DNA of 64,000 bases. Origin: Flavobacterium nackdongense (lineage in GTDB: Bacteria > Bacteroidota > Bacteroidia > Flavobacteriales > Flavobacteriaceae). The notes below the pieces were generated by a model. It did no database searches. It had not been told where the DNA came from and saw only the letters and a program-made list of their open reading frames with translations. The position numbers and the translations under genes were made by a program. Positions 33,419-44,703 of the stretch are shown one piece after another (the first letter of the stretch is position 1; every line of letters begins with the position of its first letter). The stretch covers positions 1-64,000 of the forward strand of contig NZ_CP037933.1 of the NCBI RefSeq assembly GCF_004355225.1, written 5' to 3'.

Positions 33419-34855
33419 TTATTTTGGAGGTGGAAATACTTTTTGAAATAACTTTTGAAAGGGAGCCATAAAAATATCCATATTGATTAATCCAATATCG
33501 TTGGTAGCCCGATAAGTCAATAAAATTGCCAATGGCGACAGGATTAATGAGGACATCCAGGCTCCTAATACTGGGGATAATCCATTTTCTTGCGAAATTC
33601 TTTTACCAAAAGTATTGATGAAATGAAAGGAAATAAAGATCAATACAGCAAATACGATAGGTAATCCAAGACCTCCTTTTCGGATGATTGCCCCTAAGGG
33701 TGCGCCGATGAAAAACATTAAAAAACAAGCAAATGCAATCACAAATTTATCATAGAAAGCTAAAATATGTCCGTTGATATTTTTCTGTTTGGATTCTAAT
33801 TCGGCATTGGTTCCGCTTATCGAAAGCAAATTGTTATCAATAGTATTACTCGCATAATTTAAGACATTCAACTTTTTATCGTTAGGATACATCGAAAGTA
33901 AATTGTTAGGCAAAGTCTTTTTTCTCTTGATTTGAGTCGATAATTTTGGTCCCCTTGGTATGCCAATGCGTTGATTGATGTTTTCGGAAAAGGAAACAAT
34001 TTCTGTATTTTTATTTTTGTGCAATGAATCTAAAGTATAGTTCAACTCGCTTAAATTAAGCATTGTATTGGTATTGGAAACACTCACGTCGTTGACATCC
34101 ACTTTGTTCAATTTTGATAAATCGATGTTAATGTTGTATTTTTTGAAAGAACTTTTTGCAAAAGGAACTTTGCTTCGGTCTTCATATTTTTTGGGAATAA
34201 TATCTTCGTAGTAATAACCATCATTCAAAACCATTTGAAGTGTGTTCGATTGTTCGCTGCTAATTAACAAACCGTTTTTGGCCTTGATAACCGTTTTGTT
34301 GCCTTCGCCAACAGCCGATTTTTTGTGAATGGTAATCCCTGTCAAAGTGTTTCCATTGACTCCCGATTTTTTGTTCACTTTAATAGAATAGAGTCCCACA
34401 TTGCTAAATTGCCCCTCAGCGATGGCTAATGCGGGCTTTAGTTGGGCAATATTTCTTCTGAAATTGATGAACTTATATTCGGCATACGGAATGACATTGT
34501 TGGCAAATAAAAAGGCAATAACACTCAAAATCGAGATAAAAATGATGAGACTTTTCATCGCTCTTTGTAGTGAAATCCCCGCCGATTTCATAGCGGCAAA
34601 TTCATAGTTTTCGGCCAAATTTCCAAAAGTCATTATCGATGCCAATAGTACTGATAATGGTAAAACTAGTGGAATAATTCGCGGCATAGCAAATAATAAA
34701 AATTTGATTACCATCGACAAATCCAAGTCTTTTCCGGCTAATTCGGCAATAAATAACCAGACTGATTGCAGTATAAATATAAAAAACAAGATAATAAATA
34801 CCGTGAAAAAGGTACTCAAAAAAGTTTTTAATAAGTATTTGTCGAGAATCTTCAC
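33419..34855 (-). CDS. LptF/LptG family permease (lipopolysaccharide export), 478 aa
   Basis: LptF and LptG form the membrane part of the ABC exporter that pulls lipopolysaccharide from the inner membrane toward the Lpt bridge. The protein has the YjgP/YjgQ plan: an ILDKYLLKTFLSTF start, three N-terminal spans (to about residue 120), a large periplasmic beta-jellyroll-like region (about 120-370), and three C-terminal spans (FDKFVIAFACFLMFFIGAPLGA and after). LptF and LptG cannot be told apart here; I leave the symbol open. It is 6 bp downstream of lolA. Confidence 0.9.
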   Translation of the reverse strand: MKILDKYLLKTFLSTFFTVFIILFFIFILQSVWLFIAELAGKDLDLSMVIKFLLFAMPRIIPLVLPLSVLLASIMTFGNLAENYEFAAMKSAGISLQRAMKSLIIFISILSVIAFLFANNVIPYAEYKFINFRRNIAQLKPALAIAEGQFSNVGLYSIKVNKKSGVNGNTLTGITIHKKSAVGEGNKTVIKAKNGLLISSEQSNTLQMVLNDGYYYEDIIPKKYEDRSKVPFAKSSFKKYNINIDLSKLNKVDVNDVSVSNTNTMLNLSELNYTLDSLHKNKNTEIVSFSENINQRIGIPRGPKLSTQIKRKKTLPNNLLSMYPNDKKLNVLNYASNTIDNNLLSISGTNAELESKQKNINGHILAFYDKFVIAFACFLMFFIGAPLGAIIRKGGLGLPIVFAVLIFISFHFINTFGKRISQENGLSPVLGAWMSSLILSPLAILLTYRATNDIGLINMDIFMAPFQKLFQKVFPPPK

Positions 34856-34861
34856 CTAGAT

Positions 34862-35521
34862 TTAATCTATTTTATTGATGTAGTAATTGGGGTATTTACT
34901 CGCAACAAAGGTAAATTGATTTTTTGACAAAGGTTGGTTGGTTTTAAAAGAATTAACAGTCAAGGTCGTTTTAGTCCCATTTTTTCCTGTTTCAATCAAA
35001 TTATAAATGTGTTTGGTTTGAACATCAATGCCCAACAAGATTTCTTTTCTTTGATCTTTGAGGTTCGTTGGAATGAGCTTCACGTATTGAATCTTTCTAC
35101 CTTTGATATCTTCAATTTTGTGCATCGAATATTTGTATCCAGAATTAAAAAAGGTCAGCATTTTATTGGGAGTAATCGCGCTGTTGTCGTTTTCATTTAC
35201 CGAGGAAATGGTCACCTCTTCGTCTTCAGGAACAATAGTATAGGACTTTTTGCCGTCGAATATTTTGGTGACACCCATAAAATTCAAAACATATTGATTC
35301 CCTTTCATAGTCACATTTCCTTTACTATCCTGATTGATTTTTTCTTTGGTATTGTTCAGGCTGTATTTAAAATCAATTACGATATTGTCATAACTTTTTA
35401 TAATAGATGTTACTTTGTTCAGAAGGTCTTTGGCCTTTTCGTCTTGCGCTTGAACTGAAAAACAGAGTAATAGGACAGTAATTTGAAAAAACTTTTGCAT
35501 TGATTTTTTAATTTTGTTCAT
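34862..35521 (-). CDS. lolA: Outer-membrane lipoprotein carrier protein LolA, 219 aa
   Basis: LolA ferries lipoproteins across the periplasm. It has a signal peptide (FFQITVLLLCFSVQAQ) and the LolA-like beta pattern: IDFKYSLNNTKEKINQDSKG, then VTMKGNQYVLNFMGVTKIFD and GKKSYTIVPEDEEVTI. The longest start (35521) overlaps the end of ftsK by 14 bp; starting at Met8 (35500, MQKFFQ) removes the overlap and places the signal peptide at the very N-terminus, so either start is possible. It sits between ftsK and the LptF/G gene, an envelope-biogenesis set. Confidence 0.9.
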   Translation of the reverse strand: MNKIKKSMQKFFQITVLLLCFSVQAQDEKAKDLLNKVTSIIKSYDNIVIDFKYSLNNTKEKINQDSKGNVTMKGNQYVLNFMGVTKIFDGKKSYTIVPEDEEVTISSVNENDNSAITPNKMLTFFNSGYKYSMHKIEDIKGRKIQYVKLIPTNLKDQRKEILLGIDVQTKHIYNLIETGKNGTKTTLTVNSFKTNQPLSKNQFTFVASKYPNYYINKID

Positions 35522-37961
35522 TATTGAAAAATTGTTCTAGAGCACTCATATCCAGAATGTTTACATTTCTGGCTTTACTACCCTCGAATGGACCGACAAT
35601 TCCTGCAGCTTCTAATTGATCAATCAATCGGCCAGCTCGGTTGTAACCCAATTTGAGTTTTCGTTGTAGCAAAGAGGCAGAACCTTGTTGCGCCATAACA
35701 ATAATTTCGGCCGCTTCTCTGAATAATGAATCTCTTTCAGAAATATCCATATCAAGATTAATGCCACTTTCTTCGCCCACAAACTCAGGAAGTAAATACG
35801 CAGTGGAGTAGGCCTTTTGAGAACCAATAAAATCCACAATTTTTTCTACTTCGGGAGTGTCAACAAAAGCACATTGCACCCGAACGACATCATTTCCGTT
35901 GTGATACAACATATCTCCACGTCCAATCAACTGATCTGCTCCTTGAGAGTCTAAAATAGTTCTGGAATCAATCTTTGACGACACTCTAAACGCAATTCTA
36001 GCGGGGAAATTGGCTTTGATTAAACCTGTAATAACATTTACTGAAGGCCGTTGCGTGGCAATGATCAAATGAATTCCGATAGCTCTGGCCAATTGCGCCA
36101 ATCGTGCAATAGGAACTTCGACTTCTTTGCCCGCGGTCATAATCAAATCGGCAAACTCATCGACAACCAAAACTATATACGGCAAAAATCGGTGACCATT
36201 TTCTGGATTTAATTTTCTGGATTTGAATTTTTCGTTGTATTCCTTGATGTTTCGCACCATCGCATCCTTCAACAACGAATAGCGGTTGTCCATTTCTACA
36301 CAAAGAGAGTTCAAGGTATTGACAACCTTGGCGTTATCGGTAATAATGGCATCATCAGAATCGGGCAACATAGCCAAATAATGTCTTTCGATTTTGTTGA
36401 AAAGTGTTAATTCCACTTTTTTAGGATCGACCAAAACAAACTTGATTTCGGCAGGATGTTTTTTGTACAATAAGGAAGTGATTACGGCATTCAATCCTAC
36501 CGATTTTCCTTGTCCTGTAGCACCAGCCATCAATAAGTGTGGCATTTTGGCCAAATCGACTACGAAAGTTTCGTTCGAAATGGTTTTTCCCAAAGCAATC
36601 GGCAATTCCATTTCTGCTTCCTGAAATTTAGCCGAACCAATCACACTTTTCATCGAAACCATAGTGGGGTTCTTGTTCGGTACTTCGATACCAATGGTTC
36701 CTTTTCCAGGAATAGGAGCGATAATACGAATGCCTAGTGCGGAAAGTGACAGTGCAATATCGTCTTCTAAACTCTTGATTTTCGATATTCGAATACCGGC
36801 TTCGGGTACAATTTCATATAAGGTCACCGAGGGACCAACCGTCGCTTTGATCTGGGCAATTTCTATTTTGTAATTGCGAAGAGTTTCTACAATTCTATTT
36901 TTATTTTCCTCTAATTCTTCTTGATTGATCGTAATTCCGCCACTCGAATATTCTTTCAGTAAATCGATAGTGGGGTATTTATAGTTGGATAAATCCAAAG
37001 TAGGATCGAATAATCCAAAATCGGCAACCAATTTCGAAGCCAAATTTTCTTCGATGATATCTTCTTCGGGTGCTTTTTCAATTACAAAATGATCGTCATC
37101 CGTATGGATAATTTCGGGAGCAATATAAGGCGGAGGAATAGCAGCTTTCGGACTTGGTTTTAATGTAATTTCCGAAGGATTACTGATAGTTGGTTTTAAT
37201 TCTTCTTTGTTGATTTCAAACTTCGAAGAGGTTGTTTTGAGTTCTATTCCTTCTAACTCATCGTCATATTCTGTGTCTTCAACAGCATATTCTTCTAAAT
37301 TATAAGCGCTGACCGCAGCATTGGCAGTGGTAGCCGAATTTAAATCGCCTCTAATTTCTTTTTTGGTACTTTCGAAAAATGATTTTATTTTTTCGGGAGA
37401 TACCTTGATTTTGAAAATAAGGTAAATAATAAGCCCAAAGACTAAGGCTAGTAAAGTTCCTGTTTTGCCGAGATAATCTTGTGAAAACAGGTTCAATTCG
37501 TAACCAATAATGCCGCCCAAGTCAGGCATTGAGGTAGCGAAAAATCCAAATAAAACAGATAAAATAATGATCACAAATAAATCCCAAAACCAAATCTTTT
37601 TGAGTTTTTTTATTGGGATTTCGAGGATCAAATATACTCCAGTAAGGAAAAATAAGCGGACAAAAATAAAGGAAGCAATCCCAAATCCTTTGTAAACCAT
37701 CAAATCGGCTAAGAAAGCTCCAAATTTTCCCAACCAATTTTGAACGGGTTCGGCTCTGTCCGAAAACTGATTGACGGCGCTTTGATCGACTTGTCCGTAG
37801 ATATAATAGGAAATGAAAGCTAAGAGTAAGGCAATGGAAAACAAAACTAGAAGCGCTCCCAAAACAATTTTGTTTTGCTTTGAGAATGCCCAGGGTTTTT
37901 TTGTCACAGAATTTGGATCAGATTTTTTTTCTGGAGTAACTGTTTTTGTTGTTTTTGCCAT
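35508..37961 (-). CDS. ftsK: DNA translocase FtsK, 817 aa
   Basis: FtsK pumps chromosome ends through the closing septum during division. Several N-terminal membrane spans (about residues 25-190) are followed by a short acidic/proline linker (about 210-320) and the RecA-like motor: Walker A GATGQGKSVGLNAVI near 495, VLVDPKKVELTLF, Walker B YIVLVVDEFADL, and LIIATQRPSVNVITG. The C-terminal gamma winged helix (LLQRKLKLGYNRAGRLIDQL) reads KOPS sites. The linker is short compared with E. coli FtsK but normal for Bacteroidota. It is followed by lolA with a small overlap. Confidence 0.97.
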   Translation of the reverse strand: MAKTTKTVTPEKKSDPNSVTKKPWAFSKQNKIVLGALLVLFSIALLLAFISYYIYGQVDQSAVNQFSDRAEPVQNWLGKFGAFLADLMVYKGFGIASFIFVRLFFLTGVYLILEIPIKKLKKIWFWDLFVIIILSVLFGFFATSMPDLGGIIGYELNLFSQDYLGKTGTLLALVFGLIIYLIFKIKVSPEKIKSFFESTKKEIRGDLNSATTANAAVSAYNLEEYAVEDTEYDDELEGIELKTTSSKFEINKEELKPTISNPSEITLKPSPKAAIPPPYIAPEIIHTDDDHFVIEKAPEEDIIEENLASKLVADFGLFDPTLDLSNYKYPTIDLLKEYSSGGITINQEELEENKNRIVETLRNYKIEIAQIKATVGPSVTLYEIVPEAGIRISKIKSLEDDIALSLSALGIRIIAPIPGKGTIGIEVPNKNPTMVSMKSVIGSAKFQEAEMELPIALGKTISNETFVVDLAKMPHLLMAGATGQGKSVGLNAVITSLLYKKHPAEIKFVLVDPKKVELTLFNKIERHYLAMLPDSDDAIITDNAKVVNTLNSLCVEMDNRYSLLKDAMVRNIKEYNEKFKSRKLNPENGHRFLPYIVLVVDEFADLIMTAGKEVEVPIARLAQLARAIGIHLIIATQRPSVNVITGLIKANFPARIAFRVSSKIDSRTILDSQGADQLIGRGDMLYHNGNDVVRVQCAFVDTPEVEKIVDFIGSQKAYSTAYLLPEFVGEESGINLDMDISERDSLFREAAEIIVMAQQGSASLLQRKLKLGYNRAGRLIDQLEAAGIVGPFEGSKARNVNILDMSALEQFFNNEQN

Positions 37962-37979
37962 ACTTGGTTGAACTATTTT

Positions 37980-38354
37980 CTATAAAAATTTTGGAACATA
38001 AATTATTAATCCAATTGCAATTGCGGTTAGGGCAGCGAAAAATACTGCACCGGCGGCAATGTCTTTGATAAATCCAATTCTTTGGTGATAATTAGGATGA
38101 ATAAAGTCGGCGATTTTTTCGACAGCAGTGTTGATGCCTTCTACACTCATTACTAAACCAATGGCTAAGGTTTGGAAAAGCCATTCGGTGGTACTGATAT
38201 GCATAAAAAATCCAACTATTGATACGAATATACCAATACAAAACTGAACCATAATACTGTGTTCGGTGGTAATCAATTTTATAGCACCTTTTACAGCAAA
38301 TGAAACACTTTTTAATCTTCCGCTAATGAAAGAATTGTCTTTCTGAAATTCCAT
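37980..38354 (-). CDS. dgkA: Diacylglycerol kinase family protein (probable undecaprenol kinase), 124 aa
   Basis: Small integral membrane kinase with three spans and the family signature: EGINTAVEKIADFI and IKDIAAGAVFFAAL, with the catalytic Glu and Asn in the first motif. In organisms of this kind the enzyme may phosphorylate undecaprenol, recycling the carrier lipid of cell-wall synthesis, or diacylglycerol; the substrate is not settled by sequence. It lies 4 bp downstream of tpx and 18 bp upstream of ftsK, so it may be read from the tpx promoter. Confidence 0.9.
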   Translation of the reverse strand: MEFQKDNSFISGRLKSVSFAVKGAIKLITTEHSIMVQFCIGIFVSIVGFFMHISTTEWLFQTLAIGLVMSVEGINTAVEKIADFIHPNYHQRIGFIKDIAAGAVFFAALTAIAIGLIIYVPKFL

Positions 38355-38358
38355 CCAA

Positions 38359-38856
38359 TTAAAGAACTGCTAAGGCAGCTTCATAATTTGGTTCGTTGGC
38401 AATTTCTGGAACTTGTTCGGTATAGACAACAGATCCATTGGCGTCTACGACTATGATACATCTTGAATGTAATCCTGCCAAAACACCATCAGCAATTTCT
38501 AAACCATTGGTTTTGCCAAAACTTCCGTCTTTGAAATCAGATAAATTCACCACATTTTCGATTCCTTCAGCGCCACAAAAACGTTTTTGAGCAAAAGGTA
38601 AATCTCTTGAAATACACAATACTTTGGTGTTTTCTAATTGAGCAGCGGTAGCATTAAAAGTTCTTACCGATGTAGCGCAAGTCCCGGTATCAATGCTTGG
38701 GAAAATATTTAGAACCAATTTCGAACCTGCAAAATCACTCAAGGAAGCGATAGAAAGATCGTTTTTTACTAATTTGAAATCGGCTAATTTTGTGCCAACT
38801 TTTGGTAATTCACCTGAAGTGTGGATTGGATTTCCACCTAATGTAATAGAAGCCAT
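38359..38856 (-). CDS. tpx: Thiol peroxidase Tpx, 165 aa
   Basis: Atypical 2-Cys peroxiredoxin that reduces peroxides using thioredoxin. The peroxidatic Cys60 is in SIDTGTCATSVRTFN and the resolving Cys94 in KRFCGAEGIENV; a third Cys81 lies between. It has the full length and all motifs of the family. It is the first gene of a tpx-dgkA-ftsK-lolA run and has a TAnnTTTG -7 element 24 nt upstream of the ATG. Confidence 0.97.
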   Translation of the reverse strand: MASITLGGNPIHTSGELPKVGTKLADFKLVKNDLSIASLSDFAGSKLVLNIFPSIDTGTCATSVRTFNATAAQLENTKVLCISRDLPFAQKRFCGAEGIENVVNLSDFKDGSFGKTNGLEIADGVLAGLHSRCIIVVDANGSVVYTEQVPEIANEPNYEAALAVL

Positions 38857-38879
38857 AATTATTGTTATTTAGTGAGGTT

Positions 38880-38887
38880 CAAAAGTA
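38880..38887 (-). promoter_or_regulatory. Bacteroidota -7 element for tpx
   Basis: The minus strand reads TACTTTTG, matching TAnnTTTG, 24 nt before the tpx ATG. Confidence 0.5.
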
Positions 38888-38944
38888 TGAAAATTTATTT
38901 ACGATTGTATGAATTTCGGCTTATGATTTGCGAATTAATTAAAA

Positions 38945-38974
38945 AAAAACGCTCTCATTGCTGAAAGCGTTTTT
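38945..38974 (-). terminator. Terminator after the DUF6952-type gene
   Basis: AAAAACGCT (38945-38953) and AGCGTTTTT (38966-38974) form a perfect 9-bp stem with a 12-nt loop, flanked by an A run that becomes the U-tract on the minus strand. It insulates tpx from the genes upstream. Confidence 0.75.
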
Positions 38975-39024
38975 AAGTAGTATGATTTGAATCTCGAAAC
39001 AAAAGAGACAACAAAAGGCGCGTT

Positions 39025-39282
39025 CTACTTATCGATCGAACCTAAAACACGTTGCATAAACGCATTCAATGCTTCTTTTTTGTCCATTCCATCTTTTGTC
39101 ATTTTGTGCACCTCGAGTGCGCCGTACATATTCGAAATTAATTCACCAATAACATCCAATTCTTCATCTTTCAAAGAAGAAACTTCGGTCAGAGCTTCCA
39201 AAACTTCGATCGTTTCTACGACATAATCTTGATCATTTTCTTCAATAAATTGAGACAAATGTTTGATAATCGGGAGTTTCAT
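39025..39282 (-). CDS. Small conserved protein of the DUF6952 type, 85 aa
   Basis: Short acidic all-helical protein (PIIKHLSQFIEENDQDYVVE, then LKDEELDVIGELISNMYGAL and KKEALNAFMQRVLGSI). Proteins of this kind are found next to thioredoxin and peroxiredoxin genes in Flavobacteriia; the family name is from memory. No catalytic residues or cysteines are visible. It is followed by a terminator and lies 89 bp downstream of the thioredoxin gene, so it is probably the last gene of a peroxiredoxin-thioredoxin unit. Confidence 0.75.
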   Translation of the reverse strand: MKLPIIKHLSQFIEENDQDYVVETIEVLEALTEVSSLKDEELDVIGELISNMYGALEVHKMTKDGMDKKEALNAFMQRVLGSIDK

Positions 39283-39371
39283 TTATTGTTTCTTGTTTGT
39301 TGTTTATAGTTTGTTGTTTTTGGATTTGAGTTTTTATTACTATTCAACAATAAACCCTAAACCACGAACAT

Positions 39372-39680
39372 TTAATTGATTTCGTTGACCAATTCAGCTA
39401 GAACTTCGCCTTTATTGGTTTGGGTTTCGTTGATTAATTTTCCGTTGACAAAAGTAGCAAAAGTAGGCAAGTTGCTTACGTTGGCCAATTTTCTGGACTC
39501 TGGAGAATTTTCAGCATCGACCAAAACAAAAGTTAAGTGCTCGTTTTCGGAAGCCATCTTTTTGAATTTTGGTTTAATAATTCTGCAATTTCCGCACCAA
39601 GAAGCCGAAAATTGAACGATTACTTTTTCGTTTTGCGAAACTAAATCTTGTAAGGTATCTTCGTTTAATTCGATTAACAT
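39372..39680 (-). CDS. Thioredoxin family protein, 102 aa
   Basis: Single thioredoxin-fold domain with SASWCGNCRIIKPKF carrying the redox pair as CGNC rather than the usual CGPC, the cis-proline loop SNLPTFATF, and LVDAENSPE. The frame extends to 39716, but those 12 residues come from a low-complexity AT-rich repeat (GGAATTT/AAATTCC); ATG 39680 (MLIEL) is the credible start. It probably supplies electrons to the peroxiredoxin encoded upstream. Confidence 0.9.
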   Translation of the reverse strand: MLIELNEDTLQDLVSQNEKVIVQFSASWCGNCRIIKPKFKKMASENEHLTFVLVDAENSPESRKLANVSNLPTFATFVNGKLINETQTNKGEVLAELVNEIN

Positions 39681-39828
39681 AGTTTTTAGTTTAAATTCCA
39701 ATACTTTAAATTCCAAATTCCAAACTAATGGAGTAGGAATTTAGTATTCTTAAAGCTTGAAAGATTAATAATTGTGGAAGTAAACTCCAAATCCCAGAAT
39801 TGGAATTTGGAATTTTAAAATTTGGAAT

Positions 39829-40464
39829 TTAGTTTAAGCTTAGGTATTCTGCAGTACTTTTTCTGTCAGCACTCATCGCCTCTTTTCCTTCTTCCCAGTT
39901 GGCAGGACATACTTCACCTTTGGTTTGAACGTGTGTGTAAGCGTCGATCAAACGTAAATATTCGTTTACGTTACGACCTAGTGGCATATCATTGACACTT
40001 TCGTGGAAAATTTTACCCTCTTCGTCTACTAAATAAGTAGCTCTGTAAGGTACGTTTGAACCCACCAATAATTCGCCGTCAAAGGCTTCGTCGTATTCCA
40101 TTTCGATATCTAAAATACCTAATTCTGCAGCTAAATTTCTTGTGGTGTCGGCAAGGATAGGGTAAGTAACACCTTCGATTCCACCGTTGTTTTTTGGAGT
40201 ATTCAACCAAGCGAAGTGCACTTCATTGGTATCGCAAGAAGCACCAATTACGATAGTATTTCTTTTTTTGAATTCACCTAAAGCAGCTTGAAAAGCGTGT
40301 AATTCTGTTGGACAAACGAAAGTAAAATCTTTTGGATACCAAAATAATAAGACTTTTTGATTGTTTTTTGTAGCTTCTTCAAGTACGTTGATTCTTAAGT
40401 TATCACCCATTTCAGAAATGGCGTCTACAGTAATGTTTGGGAATTTTTTTCCTACTAATGACAT
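39829..40464 (-). CDS. Typical 2-Cys peroxiredoxin (AhpC/Prx family), 211 aa
   Basis: Reduces hydrogen peroxide and alkyl peroxides through a cysteine pair. The peroxidatic Cys51 is in FTFVCPTELHAFQ and the resolving Cys186 in EVCPANWEEG; GASCDTNEVHFAW follows the fold. The full length and C-terminal tail are present. It is 148 bp upstream of the thioredoxin gene, and the intervening DNA is an AT-rich low-complexity GGAATTT/AAATTCC stretch. A -7 element lies 31 nt before the ATG. Confidence 0.95.
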   Translation of the reverse strand: MSLVGKKFPNITVDAISEMGDNLRINVLEEATKNNQKVLLFWYPKDFTFVCPTELHAFQAALGEFKKRNTIVIGASCDTNEVHFAWLNTPKNNGGIEGVTYPILADTTRNLAAELGILDIEMEYDEAFDGELLVGSNVPYRATYLVDEEGKIFHESVNDMPLGRNVNEYLRLIDAYTHVQTKGEVCPANWEEGKEAMSADRKSTAEYLSLN

Positions 40465-40494
40465 AATTATATGATTTTAATTTTAAATTTTTTG

Positions 40495-40502
40495 CAAAAT
40501 TA
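40495..40502 (-). promoter_or_regulatory. Bacteroidota -7 element for the peroxiredoxin gene
   Basis: The minus strand reads TAATTTTG, matching TAnnTTTG, 31 nt before the ATG at 40464. Confidence 0.45.
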
Positions 40503-40724
40503 GTACTTAAGATCTTATGTTTCTGATAGGCTTGTCGTATTTTTTATTATTCTACCATAGAGTAAATTTATGCGGTGCAGCTAAAGCATTGGGGAAAGTA
40601 GTACCTTATTCATTATTAGTGAATTGGGTAAAATATTTTTAATACAGCTATAGTTTTTTTTTATGTAATTTAAGACTAAACAGCTTTTTTTTTGGTAAAT
40701 TTACTTTCAAATCAAATTACTTAA

Positions 40725-42968
<2,244 letters not shown>

Positions 42969-42990
42969 ACTCCTAATGTAAGAAATGACA

Positions 42991-43022
42991 AAAGGTGGTT
43001 TGTGATCAAACCACCTTTTTTT
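42991..43022 (+). terminator. Terminator after katG
   Basis: AAAGGTGGTTTG and CAAACCACCTTT form a perfect 12-bp stem around TGAT, followed by a T run. It also faces the end of the GH3 gene and may serve both strands. Confidence 0.9.
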
Positions 43023-43089
43023 ATGTTGTATTGGCACCAAGAACGATGTTTCTTCCTTCGATCATTGGCAGAAATAGTCTTTTTACAAA

Positions 43090-44688
43090 CTAAAATCCAG
43101 CGATTGTTACTGGTAAAGTGCCTCTACATCTTGAGTTGCGTAATAATTGTCTAGCAGCACTTTCTTGAAATTCTCGAAAATCCTGATACACTTGAATGAT
43201 GCCCAAGGTAGAATCTAAATTTGGAAGGACTTGCAAAGCATAAGGATTTCCAAAATGATACAAGACGCATTTTTTTGTGGAAAATAACTCCCCTAAGAAA
43301 TCAAGAATCGTTTCATCGATATCAAATTTATTCAAGGGTTTTGCCTTAGGTACAAAAAGGGTCACTAATATCGTATCAAATTTTTTCAATTGCGCTTTTA
43401 CTTCTTCAATGGCTTCTGGAGTTCCATTTTCTAAAGCAAACTTCTCAGAAGGCAAAACAATATTTAATGATTTAAAAAAGATGTTATCAGCACTTTTATA
43501 AAGGCTTAATTTGGCTAATTTTCCATTGTTTTTGGCCTCAAATAGATGTAAACTATTATTATTGTCTTTGATTTTGGTGGTGCTTTTATCGGCGATAAGG
43601 CGATTTAAAATCGAACTTGCCTCGAAATCGAATTCTCCTTCAGGAGCAGAATTTCCCTCTAATAGTCCCACTTTTTGTTTGCATTTTTGTATGCGATTAA
43701 AACTGGCTTCGATACGTGATGCAGCGGCATTTTTTAAAATTTCCTGAATTCCGTCGGCTACATTTTCGGCAAAGCATAAAACATCATTTCCAGCATTGAA
43801 AGCCTCCCATTCCAATTGTCCTTTGGTGTCGTACAATTTGGAAACACTGTGCATATTGAGAGCATCGGAAATGACCAAACCTTCAAAGCCTAATTGTTTT
43901 CTCAAAAGGTTTTCGATTATATTTTTAGACAAAGTGGCCGAGGTGTTTTTTCCTTCGTTTAATGCGGGTACGGCCAGATGACCAATCATAATCGAATCGA
44001 CCTTGTTCTCAATTCCTTTTATGAAGGGAACCAATTCGTTTTCCATTAATTGGTCTAAAGTTTCCTCGAGAATAGGCAGTCCTAAATGCGAATCAACACT
44101 AGTATTTCCGTGGCCCGGAAAATGTTTCAAGCAACCCAAAACACCAACTTCATTTAAGCCTCGCAAGTATTCAGTGGAGAAATTGGAGACTTTATCGTTG
44201 TTTTGACCAAAAGAACGGTAGCCTATGACGGGATTATTTGGATTGTTATTTACATCCGCTAGCGGAGCTAAATTGTAATGGATTCCGGCGGCACGCATAT
44301 CTAATCCGGTGCGTTTGCCCACTTCATAAGCTAAATATTCATACCGTTCGGGCAAAGCACCGAGCGAAATCGCATAGGGATATTGTGGTGTGTTTTCGAT
44401 TCGCATTGCTAAACCCCATTCGGCGTCAATACTCATTAATAAAGGAATAGTAGCGCATTTTTGGAAGCGGATGACCAATGCTTTTAATTTTTCAAAACTA
44501 TCAGCGATGATCTCCACCTGTTTATTTTTTTCATAGTTGGTCGCTGCACTGGCACGGCTATGAAAAAAGGTGAGCCCGCCGATGTGATGTTCTTTGATTA
44601 ATTGTTCTATTGCTAAGAAATTTTCTTCGGTATCGTTGATAAAAACGGCTGGAAAGAAGCATTGCCCAATTTTTTGTTCTAGTGTCAT
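43090..44688 (-). CDS. Glycoside hydrolase family 3 beta-N-acetylhexosaminidase (NagZ-like), 532 aa
   Basis: Removes terminal N-acetylglucosamine, most likely from cell-wall fragments. The GH3 NagZ signature KHFPGHGNTSVDSH is at 188-201, with the His that acts with Asp in acid/base catalysis, and the nucleophile Asp275 is in VISDALNM. A C-terminal alpha/beta domain (from about residue 370) makes it longer than E. coli NagZ. No signal peptide is seen, so it is cytosolic, consistent with its operon partner, an AmpG-like importer, 15 bp upstream. Confidence 0.92.
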   Translation of the reverse strand: MTLEQKIGQCFFPAVFINDTEENFLAIEQLIKEHHIGGLTFFHSRASAATNYEKNKQVEIIADSFEKLKALVIRFQKCATIPLLMSIDAEWGLAMRIENTPQYPYAISLGALPERYEYLAYEVGKRTGLDMRAAGIHYNLAPLADVNNNPNNPVIGYRSFGQNNDKVSNFSTEYLRGLNEVGVLGCLKHFPGHGNTSVDSHLGLPILEETLDQLMENELVPFIKGIENKVDSIMIGHLAVPALNEGKNTSATLSKNIIENLLRKQLGFEGLVISDALNMHSVSKLYDTKGQLEWEAFNAGNDVLCFAENVADGIQEILKNAAASRIEASFNRIQKCKQKVGLLEGNSAPEGEFDFEASSILNRLIADKSTTKIKDNNNSLHLFEAKNNGKLAKLSLYKSADNIFFKSLNIVLPSEKFALENGTPEAIEEVKAQLKKFDTILVTLFVPKAKPLNKFDIDETILDFLGELFSTKKCVLYHFGNPYALQVLPNLDSTLGIIQVYQDFREFQESAARQLLRNSRCRGTLPVTIAGF

Positions 44689-44703
44689 TGTTCTAAAAAT
44701 AAT

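Noticed and set aside
39681..39716. 12-residue N-terminal extension of the thioredoxin
   Set aside because: It is encoded by a low-complexity GGAATTT/AAATTCC stretch that also occurs in the nearby spacer; the fold starts at MLIEL.
44238..44450. Plus-strand ORFs inside the GH3, MFS, ftsK and HsdR genes
   Set aside because: They are frame shadows of clear minus-strand genes with recognised domains.
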